A DNA stretch of 64,000 bases from positions 1 through 64,000 of the forward strand of contig JBDKGH010000027.1 of the NCBI GenBank assembly GCA_039798265.1, read 5' to 3'. The notes under the pieces were generated by a model. That model saw only the letters and a program-made list of their open reading frames with translations. It had not been told where the DNA came from and did no database searches. Both the position numbers and the translations under genes were made by a program. This document shows positions 42,737-52,240 of this stretch, one piece after another; positions within the stretch are counted from its first letter, which is position 1, and every line of letters begins with the position of its first letter. This DNA comes from JBDKGH01 sp039798265 (GTDB lineage: Bacteria > Bacteroidota > Bacteroidia > Flavobacteriales_D > Sanyastnellaceae).

Positions 42737-45415
42737 CTATTGGTTACTCACCGGCGCTCCTCCATCGATGATATGAAAATAGCCAGAGAAGTTGATAGGG
42801 GCGATGCCGCTTAAGCGGATGGTATTTACGGTGATGGTGTAATAATAAACACCGTCAGATGCCACCTCGCCACTCTCGGCGATGGTACCGTTCCATTGAA
42901 TATCGCGATCGGTGGTTTCGAAGACCAAGGTTCCCCATCGGTTGAACACTTTAAGTTCAATGTCTTTCACATATCGATAAGGGAACGGAATGTACACGTC
43001 ATTCGAACCATCATTATTGGGAGTAAATACATCGGGCAGGGTATACACGGGACAGTTGTCAATGCAAACGGCATTGGACAACTCGCTTTCATTCTGATTG
43101 AATGATCCATCGGGCCACAAATTTAACGAGTCGAGGGCAGTGATGTAATAACAACCTGCAATGCTGCTGTCCGCAGGGATAATGCTCAATAGATACACCG
43201 TATCTACCGGCGAATCGATAGAAGCGATCATAACGGGCACATCGTCTGGTGTGGGTGCACGCCAAATGTTATACGACTGCACATCGTCAGCACAGCTGTT
43301 ATTGGGATTATTCCAAGTGAGCGTAGCTTCCCCGGTTTCACAGTCGGAGATGGCAGTGATGGAAGGCGCGCAAGGCGGAGTTTGGTCGTAAGGCAGTGCA
43401 CATACTTCTTGACTCCAGTTGAAGAGTGGGTCAGGCACATTGTCCGCGTTGTAAGTTCCTGTTACAAAAACTTTGTAGCAGTAGAGCTCATTGTTTTCAA
43501 GATTGCTATCCGTGTAGGCCGCCGTATCGCTCGTGCCTATAAAACTAAAGTCGGTTTCACCTGGCGCTTTGCGGAAAATGTCATATTGAATATTCGTCCA
43601 TGGCACCTCGTGACGAATGTCGAGTGCAATCGCATTATCTATCGGGTTAGCCAATACAAATACAGATGATGCGGTGGAAGAGGATGTGACCAATTGACCA
43701 TTAGAGAAAAAGTCGACCCGATAGGTATATCCTGTTTCTAGGGTATTCAGATTTTCATCAACGAAGGTAGTATCACTCCAAATAAGAAATGGAGAGAGGT
43801 TACTTTCATAGACCTGTTGATCAGGAGCGGTAAAGCCAGTGCCACGGTAGAGTTTATACTGAAATGGACCAGTGTAAACAAGGGTATCCAAATCAGAAGG
43901 TGGCGACCACCAAATGGTATCTACGCCGAGCGAAACATCGGTGATACCAATGCTCACTTTGGTCATTACAGCGACATCTTTTTTAATTTCAGCGCATACT
44001 TCTTCGCTTGCATAACTCACAGCACCATCAGGGAAAATGGTGACAATCATGTAGCAATAATTACCGCCATAAAACACGGTGTTATCGGTATATGAAGTGT
44101 TCGTCCATCCGGCTACTTCACCGAGGTACACATAGCCTGTATAGCTAGGTACACCTAACTCGCAGTCGTCGGGATCAAAATTATACAGTCCTTGTCGGCG
44201 GTAAATTTGATAGATGATTTCGTCTTGCTGATAGCTAGGCACTACTGTTCCGCAGGTATTCGCTTCCCAAGTGAGGCTGATACTATTCCCTAAAGCGGTT
44301 GCCGTAGGATTTTCTACTCTTGGCGCTACTACTGTAATGCTGATGGTGGTAATATCAGAGAGATTGACGTAACCGTCGTCAGTAGCTTCAAAGGTCATGT
44401 TATAAGGCGCAGCGCGCACCTCTTCGCATTCGGGGCTCCAGCGGAAGAAACCAGTGTTATCATTCCATTCTGCTTCGTTGACTACTTCTGAAAGTGGCCC
44501 TCCGTAGGCACTTAAAGAGATATTGTCAAAATCAGGATCGCTGGCTTGCACATTAAATTGAATGGACTCCCCGGCCATAACGCAATAGTTGTCAATCGGC
44601 GCAATTACGGGCGGTTGGTTGCTGCACATAATGATGTCGATCTGCATATCGCGCAATACGGACCCTACAAAAACACCATTTCTGAATTCTTGTATTAATA
44701 TCGCCACATTGAACTCACCAGCCATAGGAGGAACGGTCCATGTGAGGTCACCTGTTTGCGGGTTGATGGCAAAAATGTCTGTGGGATCGTTAATGGTTGC
44801 AAAGCTTGGAAAGGTCCACTCGAGCAAAGGATCACCGTTTTCTCCTAAACAAGAAACAAGGCTGTAGACCAGCTCATCGCCATCGGGGTCAAATGCGGCA
44901 GGGTTGTGAATCCAAGGCTGATAGATGCACGCTTGGGCTAAGGCTGGTCGAAGTAAGCGAACAGAATTGTTATGCCCTGTATCGGGGCTAATCACCAGCA
45001 CCGAGCGGATAGAGAAAATGGCATTCACCGAGTTGACAATATTAACTACTCCGCTATTACGGTTGGGGTCTTCTACCAACAACTCGAAAACGCCGGGTCC
45101 AGAATAGGTATGTTGGCCAACATATTCGTTGCGTTTGGCATCAGTACCGGGGATAATGTTTTCGATTACACGAGGCAAACTGTCCAACTCTGAGTCCGGA
45201 AGAAGATTGGGCTCATCGCCCCAACGAATCTTCAAATAAGGCCGATCGGCAGAGGAGCTCGTTTTTGTGATGGTAATAATGCGAATCTCATAAGTGAGTC
45301 CGCTGATGTGGGTGTAAATAATTTCGCCTGCGCGATTATGAGTGGCGTATGCCTCTTGCGAGCCCCAAAAGAAGGCGATGCAGAATAAGGAAAGGGCGAT
45401 ACACCAGTATTTCAT
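42737..45415 (-). CDS. T9SS type B sorting-domain secreted protein with FN3-like domains
   Basis: 892 residues. Signal peptide ending near EAYA; an N-terminal domain opening THNRAGEIIYTH that is common in large Bacteroidota surface proteins; a cadherin/PKD-like part around 270-370; FN3-like segments to about 790; and a C-terminal CHU_C domain (LPDVFTPNNDGSNDVYIP, FNRWGTLVFE, SDGVYYYTI), the type B sorting signal. Secreted through the T9SS and probably attached to the cell surface; the ligand is unknown. It heads the minus-strand group with ribE, rseP and the secreted unknown, 17 bases before ribE. Confidence 0.9.
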   Translation of the reverse strand: MKYWCIALSLFCIAFFWGSQEAYATHNRAGEIIYTHISGLTYEIRIITITKTSSSADRPYLKIRWGDEPNLLPDSELDSLPRVIENIIPGTDAKRNEYVGQHTYSGPGVFELLVEDPNRNSGVVNIVNSVNAIFSIRSVLVISPDTGHNNSVRLLRPALAQACIYQPWIHNPAAFDPDGDELVYSLVSCLGENGDPLLEWTFPSFATINDPTDIFAINPQTGDLTWTVPPMAGEFNVAILIQEFRNGVFVGSVLRDMQIDIIMCSNQPPVIAPIDNYCVMAGESIQFNVQASDPDFDNISLSAYGGPLSEVVNEAEWNDNTGFFRWSPECEEVRAAPYNMTFEATDDGYVNLSDITTISITVVAPRVENPTATALGNSISLTWEANTCGTVVPSYQQDEIIYQIYRRQGLYNFDPDDCELGVPSYTGYVYLGEVAGWTNTSYTDNTVFYGGNYCYMIVTIFPDGAVSYASEEVCAEIKKDVAVMTKVSIGITDVSLGVDTIWWSPPSDLDTLVYTGPFQYKLYRGTGFTAPDQQVYESNLSPFLIWSDTTFVDENLNTLETGYTYRVDFFSNGQLVTSSSTASSVFVLANPIDNAIALDIRHEVPWTNIQYDIFRKAPGETDFSFIGTSDTAAYTDSNLENNELYCYKVFVTGTYNADNVPDPLFNWSQEVCALPYDQTPPCAPSITAISDCETGEATLTWNNPNNSCADDVQSYNIWRAPTPDDVPVMIASIDSPVDTVYLLSIIPADSSIAGCYYITALDSLNLWPDGSFNQNESELSNAVCIDNCPVYTLPDVFTPNNDGSNDVYIPFPYRYVKDIELKVFNRWGTLVFETTDRDIQWNGTIAESGEVASDGVYYYTITVNTIRLSGIAPINFSGYFHIIDGGAPVSNQ

Positions 45416-45553
45416 TTGCTAATCGAAACAGAGAATAATTACACAGGGGAAAAATAACGCTTTTATCCCACAAACATTACCAAGAAGACCCGAAAAGACT
45501 TCCAAAGGTTCGTTAAAAATCACTTTTCTTTCCGAAAAGTTCAGTTTCGCAGG

Positions 45554-48139
45554 TTATTCTACCACCAATCGAGCGAATTGACCATTGCATTCCACCACGT
45601 AAATACCCGCGGCCAAAGAGCTAATATCGAGGGTGCTCATTTCGCCATGCTGACCACTGATGACCTTTTGACCTTGCAAGGTGTATATGGCGTGCACTCC
45701 GCGTTGAGCGAGCACGATTTGCGTATCAGCAGGGTTGGGATACATGAAAAGTGAGGCGTCATCTTTTTCTTCAACACTAATGAAGGCTTGAATATCTACA
45801 CAGTAGTCTTCTACTTCTCCAAATGCAATAGTGCCGCATGGAACCGCAGGAGCGCCGCCGCCAAATTGGGTGTTGTATGACATGGCCACACGCAGAGTCA
45901 TAGCGCCAATTGAATTAGAAGGCACCGTAAAGCTGCCACTGACCATGCTATTAGAAGGAGCAGGGCTAAAGATTAATTCATTGTCGGAGAATATGCCATC
46001 GCCATTATAATCTATCCAAGCCTTGATGCTTTCTGAATAAGCTGTGCCACTGTATCCGGGTGTAACGTTGATAAACGCGGTAGTTGAGGTCCCCAGTTGG
46101 AAGCCGAGATCTGTATAATCGCCGTAGCCGTTTGGCTCGCTTTCAGTGGAGTTGTTTAAAGCGCCTATTTGAACATTGGCAATCCACTCACTAGCGGAGT
46201 TTGCGCTCACGTTGCAGTAGGTGTGTGTACCACAATCTGTGCAGCCTTGTGTGAAGAGGGTAAATGGAACCGCTTCATCAGCGGCAGGACAATCAGAGGT
46301 CACCAAAATGTTGTAATAACTGCAAGGAGTTAGCTCATTGATTTGTTGCCATTCGGGTGTGGTAGAAGTAATGGTTTGCACCAAGTCGGCTCCCGAGAAT
46401 ACCTGAATGGTGTATGATTCGGCGGCAAAAACAGGATTCCAGCTGATGTAAACTTCATTGCCCCATTGACGGTGAACAGTGATACCATCGGGATTTACGC
46501 AGCATCCTTCAGTGGTGAAAGAGAAAGTGTTGCTCCATTCAGAAGTTTCTGTATCGCAAAGGGCCGCTACTTCCACCTCGTAGGTGGTACACGCTGTAAG
46601 TCCGGAGAGGATAAAGCTAGCCGCATTGATATTTGTGGTTTCTATCCATTCTCCGCCGGTTTCGCGGTAACGCACATGGAAGATGGATTGGTTTTCAAAA
46701 GAACCCCAATTGATCGTGTAATCAAGGCTGTTAGGATTTTGCGTAGCGGTAATATTATAGGGAGAAGGGCAGCTGCTGTTACTGCACGATTGGAGCATTA
46801 AATTGATGCTGGCGAAAAGATCCATACGACCGCCGCTCAATACTTCGCTACTTAAATTGCTGATGGGCGTAACACCATCCATGATGTAGTTTTTGATGTT
46901 TAGTGCAGCCTGAGCGGGATCGGCAAAAGCCAATTGCATAAAGGAAGCACAGGGCACGGAATAAAGCAGAGCCACACCACCAGCAACGCAAGGCGAAGCG
47001 AAAGACGTTCCGCTTGTTGTTCCGTAGTTAGTGTTATTAGCGAGATAAACGTTTTCTCCGGGTGCCCCTAAGTCAATATGCGTAGTGCCATAACCGCTGA
47101 AGGTACGCACGTCGGCATTGTTGGTAGCTGTAACGGAGATGAGGTATTGGCTCGGACAAGTGGTAGGCAAATCACCTTGTGTATCTACGTTGATATTGAG
47201 ATTAGCGGTAGCTCCTGCGCTCAGCACGCCGTAGTAGCCTAGGGTATCATACATAGCGCACCAAAGCGGAGCGTTTGCGGCTTGACCGTAGTCCGTTCCC
47301 CAACTGCTGTTGGTTGCAACTACAAAAGCGCCCTTTTGTCCACCTGTTTGGTTGTATAGCTTACGCATAGCTAGTGGGTAGCTGTAGGCTTCAATTACGT
47401 TGGCTTCGCTGATGCCACCCATTTGCACTTGCATGATTTTTACATCCCAGTTAACACCTGCAATTCCAGTAGCATTGTTTCCTTTAGCACCTATCATGCT
47501 ACTCACTTGTGTTCCGTGGTTTCCAGTGCTGAGATTATCCGTGTCATTGGTAATGTTCCAACCATCCACATCATCCACGTAACCATTCAAATCGTCGTCA
47601 ATTCCATTTCCCGCAATTTCATTGGTGTTGATCCAGTGGTTGTCAACGATGTCCACTTGATCCCACTTAGCACCTTGGGTTTCTACTACACATACTACGA
47701 TATCGTCTCCAGTAGCGGTTGTTCCACCAGTGGTAATATCCCAAGCCAGGTCAGAGTTAATGTCGTGATCGTTGGATTGAACATGGTGCCATTGCAAACC
47801 AAAAAAGGCATCGTCGGGTACAGTATTGCGTTCTTCTATAAGGTGGTTCACTTGAGCCACGGATACCCCGTGCAAACGAGAAACGTGTTCTACGGCGGTT
47901 TTTGCATCCAACTGTTGAGCGTCGAAACGAACTAACCAAACACGCATTTGTTCGCTGATGAGTCGCTCGATGTGAAAGTCGGGCAGAATGCCATATTGGG
48001 CTGAAAATTCGCGTTCTACTTCGTCTGGAGAGATGCCTTTTTCCAATTGAATCAAAATTTGATCATGCACAAAAGCCGCTTGCTGCGCAAAAAAAGCGGG
48101 GCTAATACAGACGAAAAGGAGAATTAGAATCTTTTTCAT
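45554..48139 (-). CDS. Secreted S8 subtilisin-like protease with T9SS type A signal
   Basis: 861 residues. Signal peptide ending FFAQ; N-terminal inhibitor-like part to about 105; S8 domain about 120-445 with the His in GNHGTQVSSMIG, the oxyanion Asn in NSSWG and the Ser in SGTSFASP. At the usual Asp position the sequence is VVCVVETQGAKWD, Glu in place of Asp. Then two FN3 domains (about 455-635), a GEVED domain (about 640-790, DYNGDGIF and GEVEDYCVD) and a type A sorting domain (YPNPADTQIVL to VVE). Secreted by the T9SS. Activity with Glu in the triad is uncertain; it may be weak or altered. Confidence 0.9.
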   Translation of the reverse strand: MKKILILLFVCISPAFFAQQAAFVHDQILIQLEKGISPDEVEREFSAQYGILPDFHIERLISEQMRVWLVRFDAQQLDAKTAVEHVSRLHGVSVAQVNHLIEERNTVPDDAFFGLQWHHVQSNDHDINSDLAWDITTGGTTATGDDIVVCVVETQGAKWDQVDIVDNHWINTNEIAGNGIDDDLNGYVDDVDGWNITNDTDNLSTGNHGTQVSSMIGAKGNNATGIAGVNWDVKIMQVQMGGISEANVIEAYSYPLAMRKLYNQTGGQKGAFVVATNSSWGTDYGQAANAPLWCAMYDTLGYYGVLSAGATANLNINVDTQGDLPTTCPSQYLISVTATNNADVRTFSGYGTTHIDLGAPGENVYLANNTNYGTTSGTSFASPCVAGGVALLYSVPCASFMQLAFADPAQAALNIKNYIMDGVTPISNLSSEVLSGGRMDLFASINLMLQSCSNSSCPSPYNITATQNPNSLDYTINWGSFENQSIFHVRYRETGGEWIETTNINAASFILSGLTACTTYEVEVAALCDTETSEWSNTFSFTTEGCCVNPDGITVHRQWGNEVYISWNPVFAAESYTIQVFSGADLVQTITSTTPEWQQINELTPCSYYNILVTSDCPAADEAVPFTLFTQGCTDCGTHTYCNVSANSASEWIANVQIGALNNSTESEPNGYGDYTDLGFQLGTSTTAFINVTPGYSGTAYSESIKAWIDYNGDGIFSDNELIFSPAPSNSMVSGSFTVPSNSIGAMTLRVAMSYNTQFGGGAPAVPCGTIAFGEVEDYCVDIQAFISVEEKDDASLFMYPNPADTQIVLAQRGVHAIYTLQGQKVISGQHGEMSTLDISSLAAGIYVVECNGQFARLVVE

Positions 48140-48238
48140 GGTGAACAGTTTCAGAGCAAAAGTGCCTTATTTAAGCCTTCCACAAATGTACTCTTTAGTT
48201 TTTCGTACACAATACCATTTGAATAGCGAAAACCCGAC

Positions 48239-50728
48239 CTATTCTTGTAAGTATACCCGGCGCACCCGTTGACTAATAGAGGTCAATATTTCATAAGGAA
48301 TGGTATCGCAAGCATGGGCAAAATCATGAAGGAGGATTTGTTTCCCAAAAATCTCCACCGGATCGCCCTCTGCACAAGGTATGTGACTGATGTTAACCAT
48401 GGTCATGTCCATACAAACGTTGCCCACTATTGGCGCGAGGTGGCCATTAATCCACACCTTTCCTTTTCCATTGCTCAAGCTGCGGCGGAGTCCGTCGGCA
48501 TAGCCTACAGGTATGGTGGCAATGGTCATATCGGCCTGAGCAAAGAAATTTCGGTTGTAACCCACGCTTTCACCAGCCTTGATTTTTTTGATTTGTGAAA
48601 TGATGGTTTTGAAAGTACCTACGGATTTTAGAAAACGTTGGTCTCCTTCCTTCGCGGTTACACCATACAATCCTACTCCTAAACGCACCATGTCAAACTG
48701 TGCTTCCGGAAAACGCTGAATGCCGCCTGTGTTAAGGCAGTGACGAAGAACAGAGTAAGGAAGTTTGTGGCAGATTTGGGTGCTCCATTGATCAAATAGT
48801 GCAATTTGGTGCTTCGTAAATTCGTCGTGAACGGGGTTGTCAGTAGAGGTGAGGTGGGTAAAAATAGAAGCCACGTGAAGGGAAATTTCCCCTTCGAGGA
48901 GGTCACTTAACCACTGAATGTCTTGCTCCTCAAATCCCAAACGATGCATGCCTGTGTCCAGCTTGAGATGCACCGGGTAGGCTTCGCGCAAGCCACTAGC
49001 GCGTAGTGTTTTTAGAAACAGATCGAGCGATTTTCGGCTGTAGAGTTCTGGTTCCAACTTGTGTCGGATCAATGCGCTGAACGAACCCGGTTCTGGATTC
49101 ATCACCATTATAGGAAGAGAAATACCAGCATTGCGAAGAGATACGCCTTCGTCAGTATAGGCTACCGCTAGATAATCGACTTGATTAAATTGGAGTAAGG
49201 AAGAAACTTCATGTGATCCGCTTCCGTAGCCAAATGCTTTTACCATTACCATGAGTTTGGTAGAGCCCGTGACTAGGCTTTTGAAGTAATTCAAGTTGTG
49301 CGTGAGGGCATTGAGGTCAACTTCAAGTACGGTTTCATGGCTTTGTTCTTGAAGCATTTCCGTAACGCGCTCAAATCGGAAGGTGCGCGCACCTTTTATC
49401 AAAATCAATTGTCGTTGAAAGTGATCAACAGAAAGGGAGGCTAAAAAATCTTCTGTTTGAGCAAAGGTGGTAATGGGTACGTTCCAAGCAAAAGAATGTG
49501 TGTGAAACACGTGGCCAATACCCACTAACCGACTTACTTTTTTCGAAACCATCAAAGCATTGATTCGGCTCATCAACTGATCGTTTTCGAGTCCGGTTTC
49601 GAGCATATCGGAAAGAATGACCGTTAGCGGCAATCCACTGTGGTTCGTTTGCGCAAAATCGAGCGCTATCTCTAGCGAATACAAATCGCAACTATACGCA
49701 TCGTTAATGAGCAAAGAATCGTTTCTGCCTGCAATCATTTCCAACCGCATTTCGAGCGGTGTTAAACGCTGCAAGCGATCTTGAATAACGGCAGGCACAT
49801 AGCCCAAAGCAAAAAGAGTAACGATGCACGTGATGCCATTTTCAATCGAAGCTTCATCGACAAAAGGAAGCTGAAAGGAAGTTGAAATACCATCATGAAC
49901 AAAGGTGAGTTCGGTATCGCGCACACCTACTTTTTTCTGCACGAGCCAATCTGCTTGGCTAGAAGAGAATGACCACGATATTTTTTCTGAAAAAGAAAAA
50001 TCGGCTGCGCTTAACGCTTCGGATATGGGTTGGCTATCAGCGGGAAAAATGATTTTTCCGCACTCCTTAAACAGCTGGCATTTTTCGATTGCTTTTTCCT
50101 CATACGAATGAAACTCCTCGCTATGAGCATCGCGTAAGTTGGTGATGATACCGATTTGAGGTTGAATAACGGAACGCAAGGCCTCCATTTCACCAGGCAT
50201 AGAAATTCCGGCTTCAAATATTCCCAGGGTATGAATAGCCTCAAGCCCCCATACAGAGAGCGGAACGCCAATCTGTGAATTATAGCTGCGAGGACTTCGG
50301 GCGATTACAAAATCTTCAGCGAGTAAGGAATTGAGCCATTCCTTAACAATCGTTTTTCCGTTGCTTCCAGTAATGCCAATGACAGGTAAACGGAAGCGTT
50401 CGCGGTGAAAACGCGCGAGCAGTTGAAGTGCTTCTAAGGTGTTTTTTACTACTAGTACATGCGCGTTGCAAGGCGAAGGAAGAAGATCCGTTGTTTCAAC
50501 AACTACCGTTTTTACTCCTGCCTCGATCACCTGTTTCAAGTAACGGTGACCATCATTGCGCTGGCTTTTTAATGCAAAAAAAAGAGAACTTTCAGGGGAT
50601 ACCATTTTTCTACTATCGAGCAGCAAATGGCGAATAATGGGATCTTGCTCCGATGCGACCGAAGGCTTGTTTACCCACTCGGCTCGAATGGCAGTTACAA
50701 TTTCGGAAACCGCGTAGTGAGCCATCAT
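48239..50728 (-). CDS. MurF-alanine racemase fusion protein
   Basis: 829 residues. Residues 1 to about 450 are MurF (ATP loop ITGSNGKTIVKEW), which joins D-Ala-D-Ala to UDP-MurNAc-tripeptide. Residues from about 455 are a PLP-dependent alanine racemase with the PLP lysine in MVMVKAFGYGSGSHEV, the GVGLYGV strand and the catalytic Tyr in ESVGYNRNF. The fusion supplies D-Ala and consumes the dipeptide in the same branch of peptidoglycan synthesis; it is common in Bacteroidota. The first ATG overlaps the thymidine kinase stop by 4 bases (ATGA). The N-terminal MurF domain keeps the ATP loop, so it looks functional. Confidence 0.94.
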   Translation of the reverse strand: MMAHYAVSEIVTAIRAEWVNKPSVASEQDPIIRHLLLDSRKMVSPESSLFFALKSQRNDGHRYLKQVIEAGVKTVVVETTDLLPSPCNAHVLVVKNTLEALQLLARFHRERFRLPVIGITGSNGKTIVKEWLNSLLAEDFVIARSPRSYNSQIGVPLSVWGLEAIHTLGIFEAGISMPGEMEALRSVIQPQIGIITNLRDAHSEEFHSYEEKAIEKCQLFKECGKIIFPADSQPISEALSAADFSFSEKISWSFSSSQADWLVQKKVGVRDTELTFVHDGISTSFQLPFVDEASIENGITCIVTLFALGYVPAVIQDRLQRLTPLEMRLEMIAGRNDSLLINDAYSCDLYSLEIALDFAQTNHSGLPLTVILSDMLETGLENDQLMSRINALMVSKKVSRLVGIGHVFHTHSFAWNVPITTFAQTEDFLASLSVDHFQRQLILIKGARTFRFERVTEMLQEQSHETVLEVDLNALTHNLNYFKSLVTGSTKLMVMVKAFGYGSGSHEVSSLLQFNQVDYLAVAYTDEGVSLRNAGISLPIMVMNPEPGSFSALIRHKLEPELYSRKSLDLFLKTLRASGLREAYPVHLKLDTGMHRLGFEEQDIQWLSDLLEGEISLHVASIFTHLTSTDNPVHDEFTKHQIALFDQWSTQICHKLPYSVLRHCLNTGGIQRFPEAQFDMVRLGVGLYGVTAKEGDQRFLKSVGTFKTIISQIKKIKAGESVGYNRNFFAQADMTIATIPVGYADGLRRSLSNGKGKVWINGHLAPIVGNVCMDMTMVNISHIPCAEGDPVEIFGKQILLHDFAHACDTIPYEILTSISQRVRRVYLQE

Positions 50729-51321
50729 TGGGATTTCGTTTTTTTGTTGGCCATAGCGGCGTTGAAGGCTTCACGCGAAAGGGGTACGTAACTTTCTTTT
50801 TCGCCAAGCTGAACCACATTGTCACCCTCACCAATACGGTAGGAGTGATGTGCCAAATTGCCCGTTTGAACGCAAATTGCGTGAACTTTTGTTACAAACT
50901 CAGCAATAGCGAGTAAGTGTGGCATTGGCCCAAAAGGTCGGCCCAAATAATCCATATCAAGACCGGCAATAATTACACGGATGCCCATGTTGGCGAGTTG
51001 GTTGCACACTTCTGGGAGGCCATCGTCGAAAAATTGGGCCTCATCAATTCCTACTACTTCTACATCGCTGGCGAGCAGTAGCAATTGAGAAGAATGCTGA
51101 ATGGGAGTAGAGGTGATAGCGGTAGCATCGTGGCTAACTACTTCAGTATCGCTGTAGCGAATATCAATCGCAGGTTTGAAGATTTCCACCTTCATTTTAG
51201 CAAATTGGGCACGCTTCATCCTACGGATCAGTTCTTCGGTTTTTCCCGAAAACATAGATCCACAGATGACTTCTATCCACCCGTGACGACGGCCGCGATT
51301 GATGTTGTTTTCTAAAAACAT
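50725..51321 (-). CDS. tdk: Thymidine kinase (type II)
   Basis: 198 residues. P-loop GSMFSGKTEELIRR, then VVGIDEAQFF (catalytic Glu) and GLDMDYLGRPFGPM mark the type II (TK1-like) family. It phosphorylates thymidine for salvage. The zinc-ribbon region reads VHAICVQTGNLAHHS, with one Cys visible and no full CxxC pair, so zinc binding is questionable. It is upstream of and translationally coupled to murF-alr and diverges from yebC across about 110 bases. Confidence 0.92.
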   Translation of the reverse strand: MFLENNINRGRRHGWIEVICGSMFSGKTEELIRRMKRAQFAKMKVEIFKPAIDIRYSDTEVVSHDATAITSTPIQHSSQLLLLASDVEVVGIDEAQFFDDGLPEVCNQLANMGIRVIIAGLDMDYLGRPFGPMPHLLAIAEFVTKVHAICVQTGNLAHHSYRIGEGDNVVQLGEKESYVPLSREAFNAAMANKKTKSQ

Positions 51322-51399
51322 AGTACGGTTCCAAAAATAGCCCTAAACAGGCCTTTTGCCCAAAGAAGAATTGGAGAAAGGAAAATTTCCAGGATTTTG

Positions 51400-51407
51400 T
51401 ACGTTTG
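51400..51407 (+). promoter_or_regulatory. -7 promoter box of yebC
   Basis: TACGTTTG fits TAnnTTTG, 23 bases before the ATG at 51431. It lies inside the open extension of the reading frame, which supports the downstream start. Confidence 0.55.
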
Positions 51408-51430
51408 CACCCTTATTATTTGATAGGATC

Positions 51431-52141
51431 ATGGGTAGGATATTTGAAAAGCGCAAGCACAAGATGTTTGCTAGATACGATAAGATGGCAAAAGCCTTTA
51501 CGCGTATCGGTAAAGAGATAGCGATGGCCGTGAAAGCTGGCGGGCCCGATCCGGCTTATAATCCTCGTTTGCGTCAAACGATTGCCAACGCGAAAGGAGT
51601 AAACATGCCAAAGGATCGTGTGGAGGCAGCTATTAAGCGTGCCGTAAGCAAAGATTCAAGCAACTATGAAGAGGTAGCGTATGAGGGTTATGGTCCTTAT
51701 GGCGTTCCCATTTTTGTGGAAACGGCTACAGACAATCCCACACGTACCGTAGCGAATATTCGTTTGTACTTTAACCGAGCAGGTGGAGCCTTAGGTAACT
51801 CTGGTTCGTTGAGTTTTATTTTTGAGCGCAAAGGCGTTTTTCGCATTGCTGCTGAGAATGTACCTAACCTCGATGAGTTAGAATTGGAACTGATCGATGC
51901 CGGTTTGGAAAGCATCGAAAAAGAAGAGAACGAGGTGATTTTGTACACCGCATTTGGAGATTTCGGCAACATGCAGAAGGCTCTCGAAGACCGCGGCATT
52001 CCAACCACAAAAGCAGGTTTGGAAAGAATCCCCAATTCATTTGCTGAAATAACAGAAGAGCAAATGGATGAAATTCTCGAGCTCGTAGAGAAGATTGAAG
52101 AAGATGACGATGTTCAAGCTGTTTATCACAACTTGAGATAA
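51431..52141 (+). CDS. YebC/PmpR family translation or transcription factor
   Basis: 236 residues from the ATG at 51431; 25 upstream in-frame codons would lie across the promoter box. The opening MGRIFEKRKHKMFARYDKMAKAFTRIGKEI followed by GGPDPAYNPRLR and NMPKDRVEAAIKRA is the YebC/TACO1 signature, and EEVAYEGYGPYGVPI marks the second domain. Members help translate difficult stretches such as polyproline or act as regulators. It is a single gene ending in a strong terminator. Confidence 0.94.
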   Translation: MGRIFEKRKHKMFARYDKMAKAFTRIGKEIAMAVKAGGPDPAYNPRLRQTIANAKGVNMPKDRVEAAIKRAVSKDSSNYEEVAYEGYGPYGVPIFVETATDNPTRTVANIRLYFNRAGGALGNSGSLSFIFERKGVFRIAAENVPNLDELELELIDAGLESIEKEENEVILYTAFGDFGNMQKALEDRGIPTTKAGLERIPNSFAEITEEQMDEILELVEKIEEDDDVQAVYHNLR

Positions 52142-52145
52142 AACG

Positions 52146-52173
52146 AAAAACCGCCACTCGGCGGTTTTTTTTT
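52146..52173 (+). terminator. Intrinsic terminator of yebC
   Basis: GC-rich stem CCGCC / GGCGG extended by A5/T5, loop ACTC, followed by a run of nine T. It is 4 bases after the yebC stop codon. Confidence 0.95.
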
Positions 52174-52208
52174 GACCGAAAAGTTCGGTTGATGCTCTTT
52201 CTATTTCG

Positions 52209-52216
52209 TAACTTTG
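52209..52216 (+). promoter_or_regulatory. -7 promoter box of the fic gene
   Basis: TAACTTTG, a perfect TAnnTTTG match, with a TTG at 52189-52191 as a possible -33 element (17-base spacing). Its last base is the first base of the palindrome at 52216-52237. Confidence 0.6.
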
Positions 52217-52237
52217 ATAGTATCATATGATACTATC
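52216..52237. promoter_or_regulatory. Perfect 22-bp palindrome, candidate operator of fic
   Basis: Arm GATAGTATCAT mirrored exactly, centre 52226/52227. It begins at the end of the -7 box and ends 3 bases before the fic ATG, covering the expected transcription start and the ribosome-binding region. A protein bound here would block transcription, and the RNA form would hide the start codon. Confidence 0.75.
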
Positions 52238-52240
52238 ATT

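Noticed and set aside
42114..42760. FMN riboswitch upstream of ribE
   Set aside because: ribE follows the T9SS gene by 17 bases, and no conserved RFN pattern fits in the interval.
51356..51430. N-terminal extension of yebC
   Set aside because: It runs through the -7 box TACGTTTG, and family members begin at the MGR start used here.
52214..52240. Start of fic at the upstream TTG
   Set aside because: Those nine codons are made of the palindrome and the end of the -7 box; the ATG at 52241 is the better start.
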